From Planomonospora sp. ID82291 (lineage in GTDB: Bacteria; Actinomycetota; Actinomycetes; Streptosporangiales; Streptosporangiaceae), in contig NZ_JABTEX010000008.1 of the NCBI RefSeq assembly GCF_015711645.1, positions 1-64,000 on the forward strand: a stretch of DNA of 64,000 nt. Reading direction: 5' to 3'. Every line of letters begins with the position of its first letter. Position 1 is the first letter of the stretch. Positions 42,774-51,366 of the stretch are shown here, in pieces. The notes under the pieces are model-generated. The model saw nothing but the letters and a program-made list of their open reading frames with translations, had not been told where the DNA came from and searched no databases. Both the position numbers and the translations under genes were made by a program.

Positions 42774-43301
42774 GTGTCATCACCTGCCGATTTCCCGAAC
42801 AACTCATTTCGGATGCCGCGAATTGGGACGGGAGTGGACATCCATCCATTCACGAAAGACCGGCCGATGAAGCTGGCCGGACTCGATTGGCCAGACGAAC
42901 CCGTAGGACTGGCCGGTGAGCCGGACGGTGACGTCGTGGTCCATGCCGCGTGCAACGCGCTCCTGACTGCGGCGGACCTCGGTGATCTCGGAGCTCACTT
43001 CGACACGTCCACGCCGGAGTGGGAAGGCGTTCCCCCGACCCTGTTGCTGGCCGAAACCGCCCATCTGGTCCGCTCAACCGGTTTCGAGGTCGGCAACGTC
43101 TCTGTTCAGTTGATTGGCGAGTGGCCCAAACTGGGGCCCCGCAGGCAAGAGGCGCAGAAGGTCCTGGCCGCCGCGCTCGGCGCCCCGGTATTTCTCGGCG
43201 CCGCTACACCTGAGGGACTTGGCTCCCTGGGCCGAGGCGATGGTCTGATGGCGATCGCTAATGCGCTGCTTGTAGAGCCGACCGGCTCGCGCTGGCGCTG
43301 A
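42774..43301 (+). CDS. IspF-like protein with altered active site
   Basis: 175 residues from GTG 42774 (AAGGG seven bases upstream); ATG 42813 would give the usual short N-terminus. Zinc ligands are kept: Asp22 and His24 (GTGVDIHPF) and His57 (DGDVVVHAACNALL). The conserved loop GHSDGDV is GEPDGDV here (His-Ser lost), and the usual Asp of TDALLGA is Asn61. GLGSLGRGDGL near the end resembles the CDP-binding region. The methylerythritol cyclodiphosphate fold is clear but the cyclase chemistry is doubtful. It is an accessory paralogue with possibly changed function; no IspD is nearby. Confidence 0.75.
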   Translation: MSSPADFPNNSFRMPRIGTGVDIHPFTKDRPMKLAGLDWPDEPVGLAGEPDGDVVVHAACNALLTAADLGDLGAHFDTSTPEWEGVPPTLLLAETAHLVRSTGFEVGNVSVQLIGEWPKLGPRRQEAQKVLAAALGAPVFLGAATPEGLGSLGRGDGLMAIANALLVEPTGSRWR

Positions 43302-43347
43302 GCGGCGCCTGACCCTTCGATGACATCCGCACCGGTGGAGGCACGAC

Positions 43348-43797
43348 GTGAACAAGCTGCTGACCAGGCTGTGGCGGATGATCAAGCCCCTGCAGTGGCG
43401 ACTGCTGTGGCTGATCCACGCCAAGTTCATGTGCGGCATCACCGCCGTCGTCCGCACCGACGACGGCCAGGTCCTGCTGCTGCGGCACCGCCTGTGGCCC
43501 GCTGACCGGCAATGGGGGTTTCCCACCGGATACGCCAACAAAGGCGAGACGCACGAGGACACCATCGCCCGGGAAGTCCGCGAGGAGACCGGCCTGACCG
43601 TGAAGGCCGGCCGCCTGCTCAAAGTGAACAGCGGCTACAAGCTCCGCATCGAGATCTTCTACGAGGCCGTCCTCGTCGGAGGCCTCGACACCCTCGCCCT
43701 GGACGGCAAGGAAGTGATCGAGGCCCGGCTGTTCGCGCCGGACGCGCTGCCCGAGGCGATGCCTGAAGCCCACCGGGAACTCGTTCGGCCGGCCTGA
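43348..43797 (+). CDS. NUDIX hydrolase
   Basis: 149 residues from GTG 43348. The N-terminal 30 residues form an amphipathic or membrane-leaning helix (LLTRLWRMIKPLQWRLLWLIH). The NUDIX box GYANKGETHEDTIAREVREETGL is complete (about residues 62-84). The last part ends VIEARLFAPDALPEAM. It may work at the membrane. It stands 46 bp behind the IspF-like gene, perhaps in one transcript, so a diphosphate-containing isoprenoid or nucleotide substrate is possible. Confidence 0.8.
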   Translation: MNKLLTRLWRMIKPLQWRLLWLIHAKFMCGITAVVRTDDGQVLLLRHRLWPADRQWGFPTGYANKGETHEDTIAREVREETGLTVKAGRLLKVNSGYKLRIEIFYEAVLVGGLDTLALDGKEVIEARLFAPDALPEAMPEAHRELVRPA

Positions 43798-43832
43798 CCC
43801 GGCCGCACGTCGGCGGCTTCCCGTCCTGCCGG

Positions 43833-44804
43833 TCACGACCCCCGGGACGGCCGGTCCTTGATCCGCTCCCGCAGGACGGCGAGGGCCTTGGCGGCCATCG
43901 GGTGGCCAGCAGGACGCGTCAGCAGCTCGGATAGGGCGAACAGGTCCAGTGCGCAGCTGATCTCTTCCCAGTGCTGCGGCAGGGCTCCGCCGCTGTCGTG
44001 GTAGGCGGCGAGGAAGCCGTGCTGGAACCCGGGCGGGAGTTCGCCCGGGTAGCGCAGCATGTTGCCGACGTCGAACAGCGGGGACCCGGAGAAGGCGTAC
44101 TCCCAGTCCAGGATCGCCGCCACTTGCCAGCCGTCGGAGTCCGGGCGAACCATGATGTTCTTGGCGTTGAAGTCGGCATGCACCAGGCGAGCGACACCGG
44201 CCACCGCCGCCGTCAGCGGGGCATTGTCGGCGGCGAGCCGCACCAGGGCCTTGCGTTCGCTCCCGGACAGCGCCACGCCGGCGCCTGCGCGGGCCAGGCA
44301 CGCCTCGATGAAGGCCGGTAGGTCATCGTGGTGGTCCGGGGGCCGAGCATCAGGCTGGAGGTCGTCGCCGGAGAAGAACCCGGGGCGGTCGAACCGTATC
44401 GAGCTGACCGCGGCCAGGGCCTGGCCCACGCTCTGCCCCAGCTGGGCTCCGGCCTGTTCGTCGGCGTTGGCGAAGGTCTCGTTCAGCGGGATGCCGGAAA
44501 CGAACCGCGTCAGCAGGAACGGCTCGCCAAGGAGCGTCCCGTCGGCGTTGGCGTGCACGACGTCCGGCACCGGCACCCGATCGGCGAGCAGGCCCAGCAC
44601 CGCCGCTTCCACCGCGCACGTGTTGCGGCGCGGATAGCGCCGCAGGACGAACTCCTGTCCGCGGTCGGTGTGCAACAGCACCGTGTCGCCGCTGAACCCG
44701 CCGGTCAGCCAGCGCGCGCCGACCACCCGCGCGCCGGAGAGCACCTGTCGGCTCAGCACCTCCCGGGTACCGGGTTCGAGAAAACCGTCAACGGGATTAT
44801 TCAT
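43833..44804 (-). CDS. APH-fold phosphotransferase
   Basis: 323 residues from ATG 44804. TGGFSGDTVLLHT (glycine-rich loop), FVLRRYPRRN (Lys replaced by Arg in the usual VLK), the catalytic loop VHADFNAKNIMV and metal site LDWEYAFSGSPLFDVGN (about residues 214-245) place it with the choline/aminoglycoside kinases. Substrate unknown. Its start is 132 bp from the divergent methyltransferase gene. Confidence 0.75.
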   Translation of the reverse strand: MNNPVDGFLEPGTREVLSRQVLSGARVVGARWLTGGFSGDTVLLHTDRGQEFVLRRYPRRNTCAVEAAVLGLLADRVPVPDVVHANADGTLLGEPFLLTRFVSGIPLNETFANADEQAGAQLGQSVGQALAAVSSIRFDRPGFFSGDDLQPDARPPDHHDDLPAFIEACLARAGAGVALSGSERKALVRLAADNAPLTAAVAGVARLVHADFNAKNIMVRPDSDGWQVAAILDWEYAFSGSPLFDVGNMLRYPGELPPGFQHGFLAAYHDSGGALPQHWEEISCALDLFALSELLTRPAGHPMAAKALAVLRERIKDRPSRGS

Positions 44805-44935
44805 GGCTGCCAGACTCCCCGATGAACGTCCGTGGCCGCAGCGGAACGCGCCAGCGATCCGCTGCGGCCTGCACCGCGCGGGGATCTTCCGCTGTGATCG
44901 GCTGCTCTGCCCGTCAACGAAAGGAGGCTCCGGCC

Positions 44936-45724
44936 GTGACCGGTAACACGTGGACGGCTTCGGGTGGGGAGCTGGCCGACTCCTACGACCGCCACGGCGG
45001 CACGCTGCGCGGCGCACTGCGACATGCGCTGATCGCCCGCGTGGTGCGCGCCCATCTGCCGCTGGCTCCGCAGAGGGTGCTGGACGTCGGGGGTGGCGGC
45101 GCCCAGCAGGCTCTCGCGCTGGCGCGAGCCGGCCACCACGTCACCGTGCTGGATCCGGACCCGCGGATGCTCCAGCAGGCCGAGGCCCGCCTGGCCGCCG
45201 AACCCGAGCACGTCCGCAACCGGGTCGTGCTCGTGGCGGGCACCGGCGAGCGGGCCGCTGACCTGGTCGGCGGCGGCTTCGACGCGGCGTCCTGTCACGG
45301 CGTGCTCATGTATACGGCCGATCCACTGCCGCTGCTGGCGGCGCTCGTCGACGCGGTCCGGCCCGGCGGCATGCTCTCGGTGGCGACCAAGCAGCCCGCA
45401 CTGGCCATGCGGCCGGGCCTGAGCGGTCAGTGGGAGCGCGCGCTGGAGCTCCTGGACGCCACCGCCGAGGTCGGCAACCTCCGCGCGGCCACCTACGCCC
45501 GCAGCGTGGACGAGCTGTCTGAGGTGCTCGACGGTCTCGGGGCCGCGGTGTCCGCCTGGTACGGCGTGCGCATCTTCACCGACCACCTCGGCGACGCCCC
45601 CGTACCCGAGCAGGAGGAGTTCGATCGGATCCTGGAGGCCGAGTGGCAGGCCGGGTGCCGCGATCCGTACCGGCGCATCGCGCGGATGATCCACCTGATC
45701 GCCCACCGTGCCGTCGTGGTATGA
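44936..45724 (+). CDS. Class I SAM-dependent methyltransferase
   Basis: 262 residues from GTG 44936 with AAGGAGG at 44920-44926. Motif I VLDVGGGGAQQALALARAG (about residues 44-62) and VTVLDPDPRML, then GVLMYTADPL and LVDAVRPGGMLSVATK. The C-terminal third, with EEFDRILEAEWQAG, probably covers the acceptor. Similar to small-molecule or tRNA-modifying methyltransferases (CmoA-type). A NUDIX gene follows after 4 bp, so they are cotranscribed. Acceptor unknown. Confidence 0.75.
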   Translation: MTGNTWTASGGELADSYDRHGGTLRGALRHALIARVVRAHLPLAPQRVLDVGGGGAQQALALARAGHHVTVLDPDPRMLQQAEARLAAEPEHVRNRVVLVAGTGERAADLVGGGFDAASCHGVLMYTADPLPLLAALVDAVRPGGMLSVATKQPALAMRPGLSGQWERALELLDATAEVGNLRAATYARSVDELSEVLDGLGAAVSAWYGVRIFTDHLGDAPVPEQEEFDRILEAEWQAGCRDPYRRIARMIHLIAHRAVVV

Positions 45725-45728
45725 ACCG

Positions 45729-46505
45729 GTGACCGAGACGCCGCCGGTAGGTGTTGAGCTCTTCGGCGTTCACCGGCTCCGGCTGACGGAGGTCGCCGCC
45801 CCGCGGTTGTCACCCGAAGACGAGCTGGCCAGAGACCGGGTGTGGGATGCGGCGGTTCAGGCCAACCCGAATCTCTTCGACGGGCCGGTCGTGGCGTGCG
45901 CCGGGCTGGAGCGGGAGGGCCCACGCAGTCTCGTCCTGACCTGGGCGCGGGTGACCTACCGGCACTACGCCCTGCGCCAAGTCCCGGGAGCCACCGGCTG
46001 GCTGCCGTCGCTGTTCGTGAACGCCGTGCAGCCGACGGATGACGGGCGGGTGCTGGTGGCGCGGATGTCATCGTCAACGGCCGCTCCGGGCCGCTGGCAG
46101 TTGCCGGGCGGATCGGTGGAGCCACCCCAAGACCATGAGGTGCTGGATGAGGCGGCGCTGCGTCGGCATGCCGCGCGTGAGCTGACCGAAGAGACCGGTC
46201 TCGATACGGCGCCTGAGGAGTTGACCTTGTGGGCCGTTACGCGCGGCGAGCATCGCAGCGTCGGCCTGGTCTTCCTGGCCCCGCCCCGGCGGGTATCGGT
46301 GCTGGGAGAGCGCTTCGCGGCGCTGGTGACCGCCGGGCAGGCCGCAGGGCGTGAATCCGAGCTGGACCGGATCGCGGTGGTGGGCTCGGCCGCTGAGCTC
46401 GCGAACTTGAGCGGTCCGCACGCGGACTATCTGGAGCCGGTCGTGCGCTGCTACACCGAGCAGTTGCCGGGGTGCGGCGCAGGAGATCCGCCGGCCATGC
46501 GCTGA
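45729..46505 (+). CDS. NUDIX hydrolase with N-terminal extension
   Basis: 258 residues from GTG 45729. The first 95 residues (VGVELFGVHRLRLTEVAA, LTWARVTYRHYALRQV) are the extension found in one actinobacterial NUDIX group; the box is GGSVEPPQDHEVLDEAALRR then HAARELTEETGL, with an insertion between the Gly-Gly and the REUxEE part. Cytosolic. Coupled to the methyltransferase gene upstream. Convergent with the next NUDIX gene. Confidence 0.75.
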   Translation: MTETPPVGVELFGVHRLRLTEVAAPRLSPEDELARDRVWDAAVQANPNLFDGPVVACAGLEREGPRSLVLTWARVTYRHYALRQVPGATGWLPSLFVNAVQPTDDGRVLVARMSSSTAAPGRWQLPGGSVEPPQDHEVLDEAALRRHAARELTEETGLDTAPEELTLWAVTRGEHRSVGLVFLAPPRRVSVLGERFAALVTAGQAAGRESELDRIAVVGSAAELANLSGPHADYLEPVVRCYTEQLPGCGAGDPPAMR

Positions 46506-46526
46506 CCGCGATCAAAGCTCCGGTCA

Positions 46527-46560
46527 GCGCGGGCCTCCACCCGTTGAGGGCAGCCCGCGC
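46527..46560. terminator. Hairpin between convergent NUDIX genes
   Basis: Inverted repeat GCGCGGGC and GCCCGCGC with an 18-base loop. No T-run. Confidence 0.45.
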
Positions 46561-46593
46561 ACCGCCCGCTCTATCACGGTCCCGAAGATCGGC

Positions 46594-47151
46594 TCAGCAC
46601 GCTGATGTGAGCAGTCCCGCGGCCACGAGCCCGGCCAGGGCCATGTCCGCGTCCGTCAGCTGACCGCCGAGCACATGCTGAATGTAGTGACCCACCGGCA
46701 GCGTGACCGGCTCGATGAACTCTGCTTCGTCCGGACCCGGCTCGGCTACCTTGCGGCAGCCGCGGGCCAGCACCGCGTGGCGCACGTGCGTGGCGTAGGC
46801 GGCCAGGTAGGTCTGCATGACGACCTCAAGCGAGCCGGCCTGATAACCGGTCTCTTCCAGCAGTTCTCTCGCGGCCGCGACCGTCACCGGTTCGTTCGCC
46901 TCGACGAGGCCTCCGGGCAGCTCCAGCAGGACCTTGTCCGGTCCGGGACGGTACTGGCGTACCAGCACCGCCTGATCGTCAGCGGTGAGGGCGACGATCG
47001 CCACTGTCGGTCCGCCGTACAAGATGTCCCAGTCGTCTTCCCGGCCGTCCGGGTATCGGTATCGGTGGCGCCGGACCTTCAGGTACCCGGCCGGTTCGCT
47101 GCGTTGACCCAGCAGTGTCCACCGCTGGACATGATCATGGGAAGAAGGCAC
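46594..47151 (-). CDS. NUDIX hydrolase (ADP-ribose pyrophosphatase-like)
   Basis: 185 residues from GTG 47151; GTG 47184 is also possible. WTLLGQRSEPAGYLKVRRHRY is the N-terminal segment of ADP-ribose/ADP-glucose pyrophosphatases, followed by GPTVAIVALTADDQAVLVRQYRP and the box GGLVEANEPVTVAAARELLEETGY. The end GQLTDADMALAGLVAAGLL is a common tail. It probably hydrolyses ADP-ribose or a nucleotide sugar to AMP and sugar phosphate. Confidence 0.85.
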   Translation of the reverse strand: MPSSHDHVQRWTLLGQRSEPAGYLKVRRHRYRYPDGREDDWDILYGGPTVAIVALTADDQAVLVRQYRPGPDKVLLELPGGLVEANEPVTVAAARELLEETGYQAGSLEVVMQTYLAAYATHVRHAVLARGCRKVAEPGPDEAEFIEPVTLPVGHYIQHVLGGQLTDADMALAGLVAAGLLTSAC

Positions 47152-47352
47152 ACGCCACCCTACAGACGTGACGGGCCGAACCACCGGCCAGAGGCAATCC
47201 GGCGTGCTGTGCGGGAAGAGTTCCGCAGCCGGCGCGAAGGAGAAGCCGGATCACGGCAGAAGAGGGGCTGCGGTGGCCGCCGGATCAGGTGGCATATCGG
47301 TACCGGATCAGCGTCCGCTGGTTGCTTCGGTGATCCTCAGCGAAAGACGCGG

Positions 47353-48231
47353 CTAACATGTGCTCGTCCTTGCCGCCGGCAGGGGGGCGAAGGTGATGGC
47401 TCGCCCGGTGTAGGAGGCGGCGAGGCGGCGCAGCGGCACCCGGTTATGGGTCTGTCCCCAGGCGGATGGGTCGCGGATGAGGATGTCCGGGTCAGGGCCG
47501 TCGTCGGTGTAGCCGCGGGCGATGACGAGGTGGCCGCCTCTGCGGCCGTCGTCGGGGAACCGCTCGGTGATGGAGATGATCAGCGGGGCGTCGTCGAGTA
47601 CGCCGGTCAGGGCATCGGCCGCGACGGGTTCGGCGCGGCCTGGGACTCCGAAGCCGGTGGCCATCTCGGCGATGCCGGCGTGCAGCCAGCCCCGCTCGGT
47701 GAGAGCGTTCTGCTTGACGCCGAGCTTCAGCAGCTCGGTGACCGAGGGGGCCTCGCGGCCGTAGGAGAGCAGGATCATCCGCAGGGCTGCCATGCCGCAC
47801 GCTCGGTCGGACCACTCCATCCGGTCGCCCAGCACCCACCCTCCGTGCAGGTCCCATTCGGCGGGATCGACGAGCTGGCGGCACATGGGCACATCATGGA
47901 CTCGGACGCGGAACATCTCACTCCCGGTGGTCAGATCGGTGAACAGGCCGGCGTGTTGCGCTGCCTTGGAGGTTTCGTCGGGCTGCAGGACCATCTGCAG
48001 GCAGGCCATGCCGCAGCAGTGCCGGCACCAGTGCCCGTACTCTTCCCGCGAGCGGGCGCCGGAGGCTCGCCAGAGCGGATCGTCGGCCGCCTCGGCACCG
48101 TGGTAGGTGATGGCCGCGATCCGCTCCGGGCTCATGTACTGGGTGTAGATCGCCACCTGGTCATGACACGTCGGCCTGCAGCCGTCTGGCCGCGTGCACG
48201 CCCGGCATCCCACCATTACCCCCCGCATCAC
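47353..48231 (-). CDS. C39-like cysteine peptidase with duplicated Cys motif
   Basis: 292 residues from ATG 48231. The peptidase C39-like pattern is Cys145 in SDRACGMAALRMIL, His234 in GGHLVIARGY and Asp254 in IRDPSAWG. An earlier motif, RHCCGMACLQMVL with Cys73, repeats the same core, so the N-terminal half looks like a second, degenerate domain. No membrane segment or ABC part, unlike lantibiotic transporters, so it would be a free cysteine peptidase or amidohydrolase-like protein. A partial, nearly identical copy at 28046-29673 is interrupted by an IS3 element. A leader-peptide protease for a RiPP is possible but unproven. Confidence 0.65.
   Translation of the reverse strand: MMRGVMVGCRACTRPDGCRPTCHDQVAIYTQYMSPERIAAITYHGAEAADDPLWRASGARSREEYGHWCRHCCGMACLQMVLQPDETSKAAQHAGLFTDLTTGSEMFRVRVHDVPMCRQLVDPAEWDLHGGWVLGDRMEWSDRACGMAALRMILLSYGREAPSVTELLKLGVKQNALTERGWLHAGIAEMATGFGVPGRAEPVAADALTGVLDDAPLIISITERFPDDGRRGGHLVIARGYTDDGPDPDILIRDPSAWGQTHNRVPLRRLAASYTGRAITFAPLPAARTSTC
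47535..47874. repeat. 340-bp segment duplicated at 28046-29673
   Basis: Matches 28046-28161 plus 29450-29673 with four differences. Nothing outside these borders matches. Confidence 0.9.
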
Positions 48232-48468
48232 TGCTCAGCGACCGAAGCACCGCCCCGGCGATGTTCCCCGTCGGAAGCGGCGACACCCATCGTGCCTGCG
48301 CCGGGAGTGATACGCCGGGGGTTTCCTCCGCCCGGCATGACGGACGGCCACGCGGCCGGAGGGGAAACGCGTGACGGGAAGGAAACCCCCCGGCTCGCCT
48401 ACCCACCTCTCGACCGGGACGTGCGTTTCATCGGCCGCGGGCGGCGCCGTCCGGTTACGGTCACAGAC

Positions 48469-48969
48469 ATGACGATGGACGAGTCCTCAGCTGTTCCCCT
48501 CGACCCGTACGCGGCGACGCTGGCCCGCAAATGGATGGCCGCGACCGTCCTGCTGCGCAACGCGGCCGGGGAGGTGCTGCTGGTCGACCCGACGTACAAG
48601 CCGCTGTTCGAGCTGCCCGGCGGAGCCATCGACGAGAACGAGCCGCCGCGGGCCGCCGCTCGCAGAGAGGTCCGGGAAGAGCTCGGGTTCGACCGGCCGG
48701 TGGGGCGGCTGCTGGGGATGGACTGGGTGCCGCCGAAGCCCGGCTGGCCGGACGGGATGATCCTGCTGTACGACGGCGGGGTGCTCACCGACGCTGAGAT
48801 CACCGCGATCCGGTTGCCGCCGGAGGAGCTGGCCGGGTGGGTGTTCGCGGCACCGGATCAGCTGTCGGCGCTCTTGCCCGAGCATATGGTCCGGCGGGTC
48901 ACCGCGTGCCTGAGCGCTCTGGAAGCCGGGACGGTGGCGTCGTTGGAGCACGGCCATCCGGCTCGGTGA
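48469..48969 (+). CDS. NUDIX hydrolase
   Basis: 166 residues from ATG 48469. First strand MAATVLLRNAAGEVLLVDP, box GGAIDENEPPRAAARREVREELGF (about residues 51-74), where EExGU is EELGF. The usual C-terminal lid PEELAGWVFAAPDQLSALLP follows. The next gene is convergent, 43 bp away. Substrate unknown. Confidence 0.85.
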   Translation: MTMDESSAVPLDPYAATLARKWMAATVLLRNAAGEVLLVDPTYKPLFELPGGAIDENEPPRAAARREVREELGFDRPVGRLLGMDWVPPKPGWPDGMILLYDGGVLTDAEITAIRLPPEELAGWVFAAPDQLSALLPEHMVRRVTACLSALEAGTVASLEHGHPAR

Positions 48970-49012
48970 TCGGGCGCGTCGGGAAGCTCGTACGTCTTCG
49001 CTGATCAGACGC

Positions 49013-49897
49013 TCACACGATCGGAGGGCGGCCGGCGCGGGTCAGCCGCAGCACGGTGGTCCAGGACATCGGCCGGCGGTGTCCGTGTCCGCCCTTGATG
49101 CCTTCGCGCAGGCCGGCGAACCAGACGGCGAGGTTGGCGCGGGAGCGGATCCGGGCGACGCTGAGCACCGTCCAGGCCGCCAGGTAGACGGGGATCAAGG
49201 GGACGGGCAGGCGGCGGTAGGCGAGCCAGACGCGGTTGCGGGCGACGAGACGGTAGAAGGCGGCGTGCCGGGAGGGGTCGGTCGCGGGGTGGTGAATGAC
49301 GATGTCGGGTGCATACCATCCGGTACGCCCGAGATCCCACAATTTCCACGCCAAGTCGATGCCCTCGTGGAAGAGGAAGAATCGGCCGGGCCAGCCGCCG
49401 ACCTGCTCGTAGTCGGTTCGGCGCACGAGGACCACGCCCTCGGCCATGACGGTGACGGTGCCGGGCCGGGTGGCGTCGCCGGCGCGCAAGCGCGGTACCC
49501 AGCGGCGCAGGGTGATGCCGGTGTCGGGGTCGGCGATGCGGGGCTGGATGTAGGCGGCTTCGGGGTGGCGGCGGGCTTCGGCGACGAGCCGGGCGAGCAC
49601 GTCGGAGGTGGGCAGGACGGCGTCGTTGTCGAAGAAGAACACGAACTCGCCGCAGTCCGGTCCGGCCAGCGCGTCGGCGCCGGCGTTGCGGCCCTGGGGG
49701 ATGCCTTCGTTGACGGGCAGGGTGACGGTGCGCACGCCGGCGGGCACGTGGTCGGGCTCGACTCCGTTGCCCACGATGACCACCCGCAGTTCGACGTCCT
49801 GCTGGGCGAGAACGGAGGCCATCGCCTGGGGGAACGCGGCAGGCCGGTCGTTCATGGTGAGGACCACCACGTCGATGGTGGCCTTCGGGCTGGTCAT
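49013..49897 (-). CDS. Family 2 glycosyltransferase
   Basis: 294 residues from ATG 49897 with GGAGACG upstream (GTG 49900 also possible). GT-A fold: IDVVVLTMNDRPAAFPQAM, NEGIPQGRNAGADAL, the metal-binding FFFDNDAVL (DxD variant), and EGIDLAWKLWDLGRTG as the acceptor base region (ED-type). The last 70 residues include one hydrophobic stretch (PLIPVYLAAWTVLSVA) that may tether it to the membrane, as in rhamnosyl/mannosyl transferases for cell-wall polymers. Donor unknown. Confidence 0.85.
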   Translation of the reverse strand: MTSPKATIDVVVLTMNDRPAAFPQAMASVLAQQDVELRVVIVGNGVEPDHVPAGVRTVTLPVNEGIPQGRNAGADALAGPDCGEFVFFFDNDAVLPTSDVLARLVAEARRHPEAAYIQPRIADPDTGITLRRWVPRLRAGDATRPGTVTVMAEGVVLVRRTDYEQVGGWPGRFFLFHEGIDLAWKLWDLGRTGWYAPDIVIHHPATDPSRHAAFYRLVARNRVWLAYRRLPVPLIPVYLAAWTVLSVARIRSRANLAVWFAGLREGIKGGHGHRRPMSWTTVLRLTRAGRPPIV

Positions 49898-50127
49898 CAC
49901 GTCTCCTGGGCAGGGTGAAGCGCTCGGTGTGCAGGGACGGGCGAGGCGGTCTGGTCATGCGCTGGTTGCCGTACCGTCACGTGGTCGTCGTCGTGTTGTG
50001 GCTCACCTTAGCGCCGCATCAGCCGGTCACCGGGTAAACCAGCGCTGGGACAGTGCACGTCTGCGAACTGGGAGGACTCCAGTCTGCGGACAGGCCGGGC
50101 GGGATTGCTCAGCCCGTCACACCGTGA

Positions 50128-50436
50128 TCATGTGACGGTGGGCTGGATGACGAGGGATCCCGCGGCGGTGTCGATCGTCGCCTGCGTGCCCAAGGGGATG
50201 GTCGGAGGGTTGTCGCCGTGCCCGGCGGGGAGCCCGCCGAGGATCGGTATGCCGAGTCGGGTCAGCCGGTCGTGCAGCACGTCGACGATTCCCCATCCGC
50301 CCAGTGTCGCGTCGTCTGCGTCACGTTCGAAGTCGATGAACTGGCCCAGTGCGATCCCGCCCATCCCGTCAAGGGCGTCGGGGCGGGTCAGCTGGGTCAG
50401 GGCGCGGTCGACCTCGCCCAGCCCCGTGCCGCCCTC
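50128..50436 (-). pseudogene. C-terminal fragment of an S66-type LD-carboxypeptidase
   Basis: The frame reads EGGTGLGEVDRALTQLTRPD, DGMGGIALGQFIDFE, then LGIPILGGLPAGHGDNPP and GTQATIDTAAGSLVI: the last hundred residues of muramoyltetrapeptide carboxypeptidases, including the GHG catalytic His region. The N-terminal domain with the nucleophile Ser is absent, and no start precedes it. It borders the APH gene on the other strand. Confidence 0.65.
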
Positions 50437-50480
50437 CGCGGTACACGGAGGACAATCCGGACCAGGACAGAGAGGCTACG

Positions 50481-51212
50481 GTGAGCAAGGAACCGAACGA
50501 AAAGGCACTTACCGGGGGACGCATGACCCCGGGCGTCGTGCGAGTGGGCACCCGCGTGCACCGGCCGGTGAGCGCATCGTCGGCGTTCGTCGCCGATCTG
50601 CTCCGGCTCGTGGAGCGGCGGGGCTTCGACGGCGCGCCGCGCTATCTCGGGCAATCCGACGGCATGGACGTCTTCACCTATCTGCCCGGTGAGGTCCCGG
50701 CGCGCCTCCAGGTCTGGTCCGATGAGCAGGTGGCGGATGCTGGGGCGTTGCTGCGCGCCCTGCATGAGGCCACCCGCGGCAGCGAACTGGCGGGCCGCTG
50801 GCCGGTGATCTGCCACCATGACCCGGGGCCGAACAACGTGGTTTTCCTCGACGGTGTGCCGAGCGCGTTCATCGACTTCGACCTGGCCGCGCCCGGCAGT
50901 CCGCTGGAGGATCTCGGGTATGCCGCCTGGACCTGGTGCGTCTCGGCCAAGCAGGTGGTGCCCGTGAAACGGCAGGCCGAGCAGGTGCGCATCCTGGCCG
51001 ACGCCTACGGCCTGCACGGACCACAGCGCGGCGCCCTGGTCGATGCGATGCTCGAACGCCAGGTGCGCAACGTGCGTTTCTGGGCCGAACTGCTGGCCGC
51101 CGGTACCGCGCCGGCCGTCCCTGAGGTCGTCGCCGAGCGCATCGCCTGGAGCCGGCGCGAGCATGCCTTCACCCACGCGCATCGCGAGGTCGTCGACCGC
51201 GCGCTGGCCTGA
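50481..51212 (+). CDS. APH-fold phosphotransferase
   Basis: 243 residues from GTG 50481. VFTYLPGEVPARL, the catalytic loop CHHDPGPNNVVF and metal site IDFDLAAPGSPLEDLGYAAW (about residues 112-145) mark the APH family; the N-lobe is short, with RVGTRVHRPVSASSAFV. The usual HGD is HHD. One of seven such genes here. It precedes the BtpA/SIS pair by 154 bp and may belong to the same operon. Confidence 0.7.
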   Translation: MSKEPNEKALTGGRMTPGVVRVGTRVHRPVSASSAFVADLLRLVERRGFDGAPRYLGQSDGMDVFTYLPGEVPARLQVWSDEQVADAGALLRALHEATRGSELAGRWPVICHHDPGPNNVVFLDGVPSAFIDFDLAAPGSPLEDLGYAAWTWCVSAKQVVPVKRQAEQVRILADAYGLHGPQRGALVDAMLERQVRNVRFWAELLAAGTAPAVPEVVAERIAWSRREHAFTHAHREVVDRALA

Positions 51213-51366
51213 GCCGCTCCTTCCTGTGATCGCACGCGGGCCGATCAGGATCTGTACCGGCCGCGCCGGAGGTGACATGGTGGAGAGGTCCCTGTACTGA
51301 TCTTGACGCCGGTGCGCGCGGCGGTCACCGCAGATCGGCGGCGAGGCATCGCGGTGGGAGGTGGGC

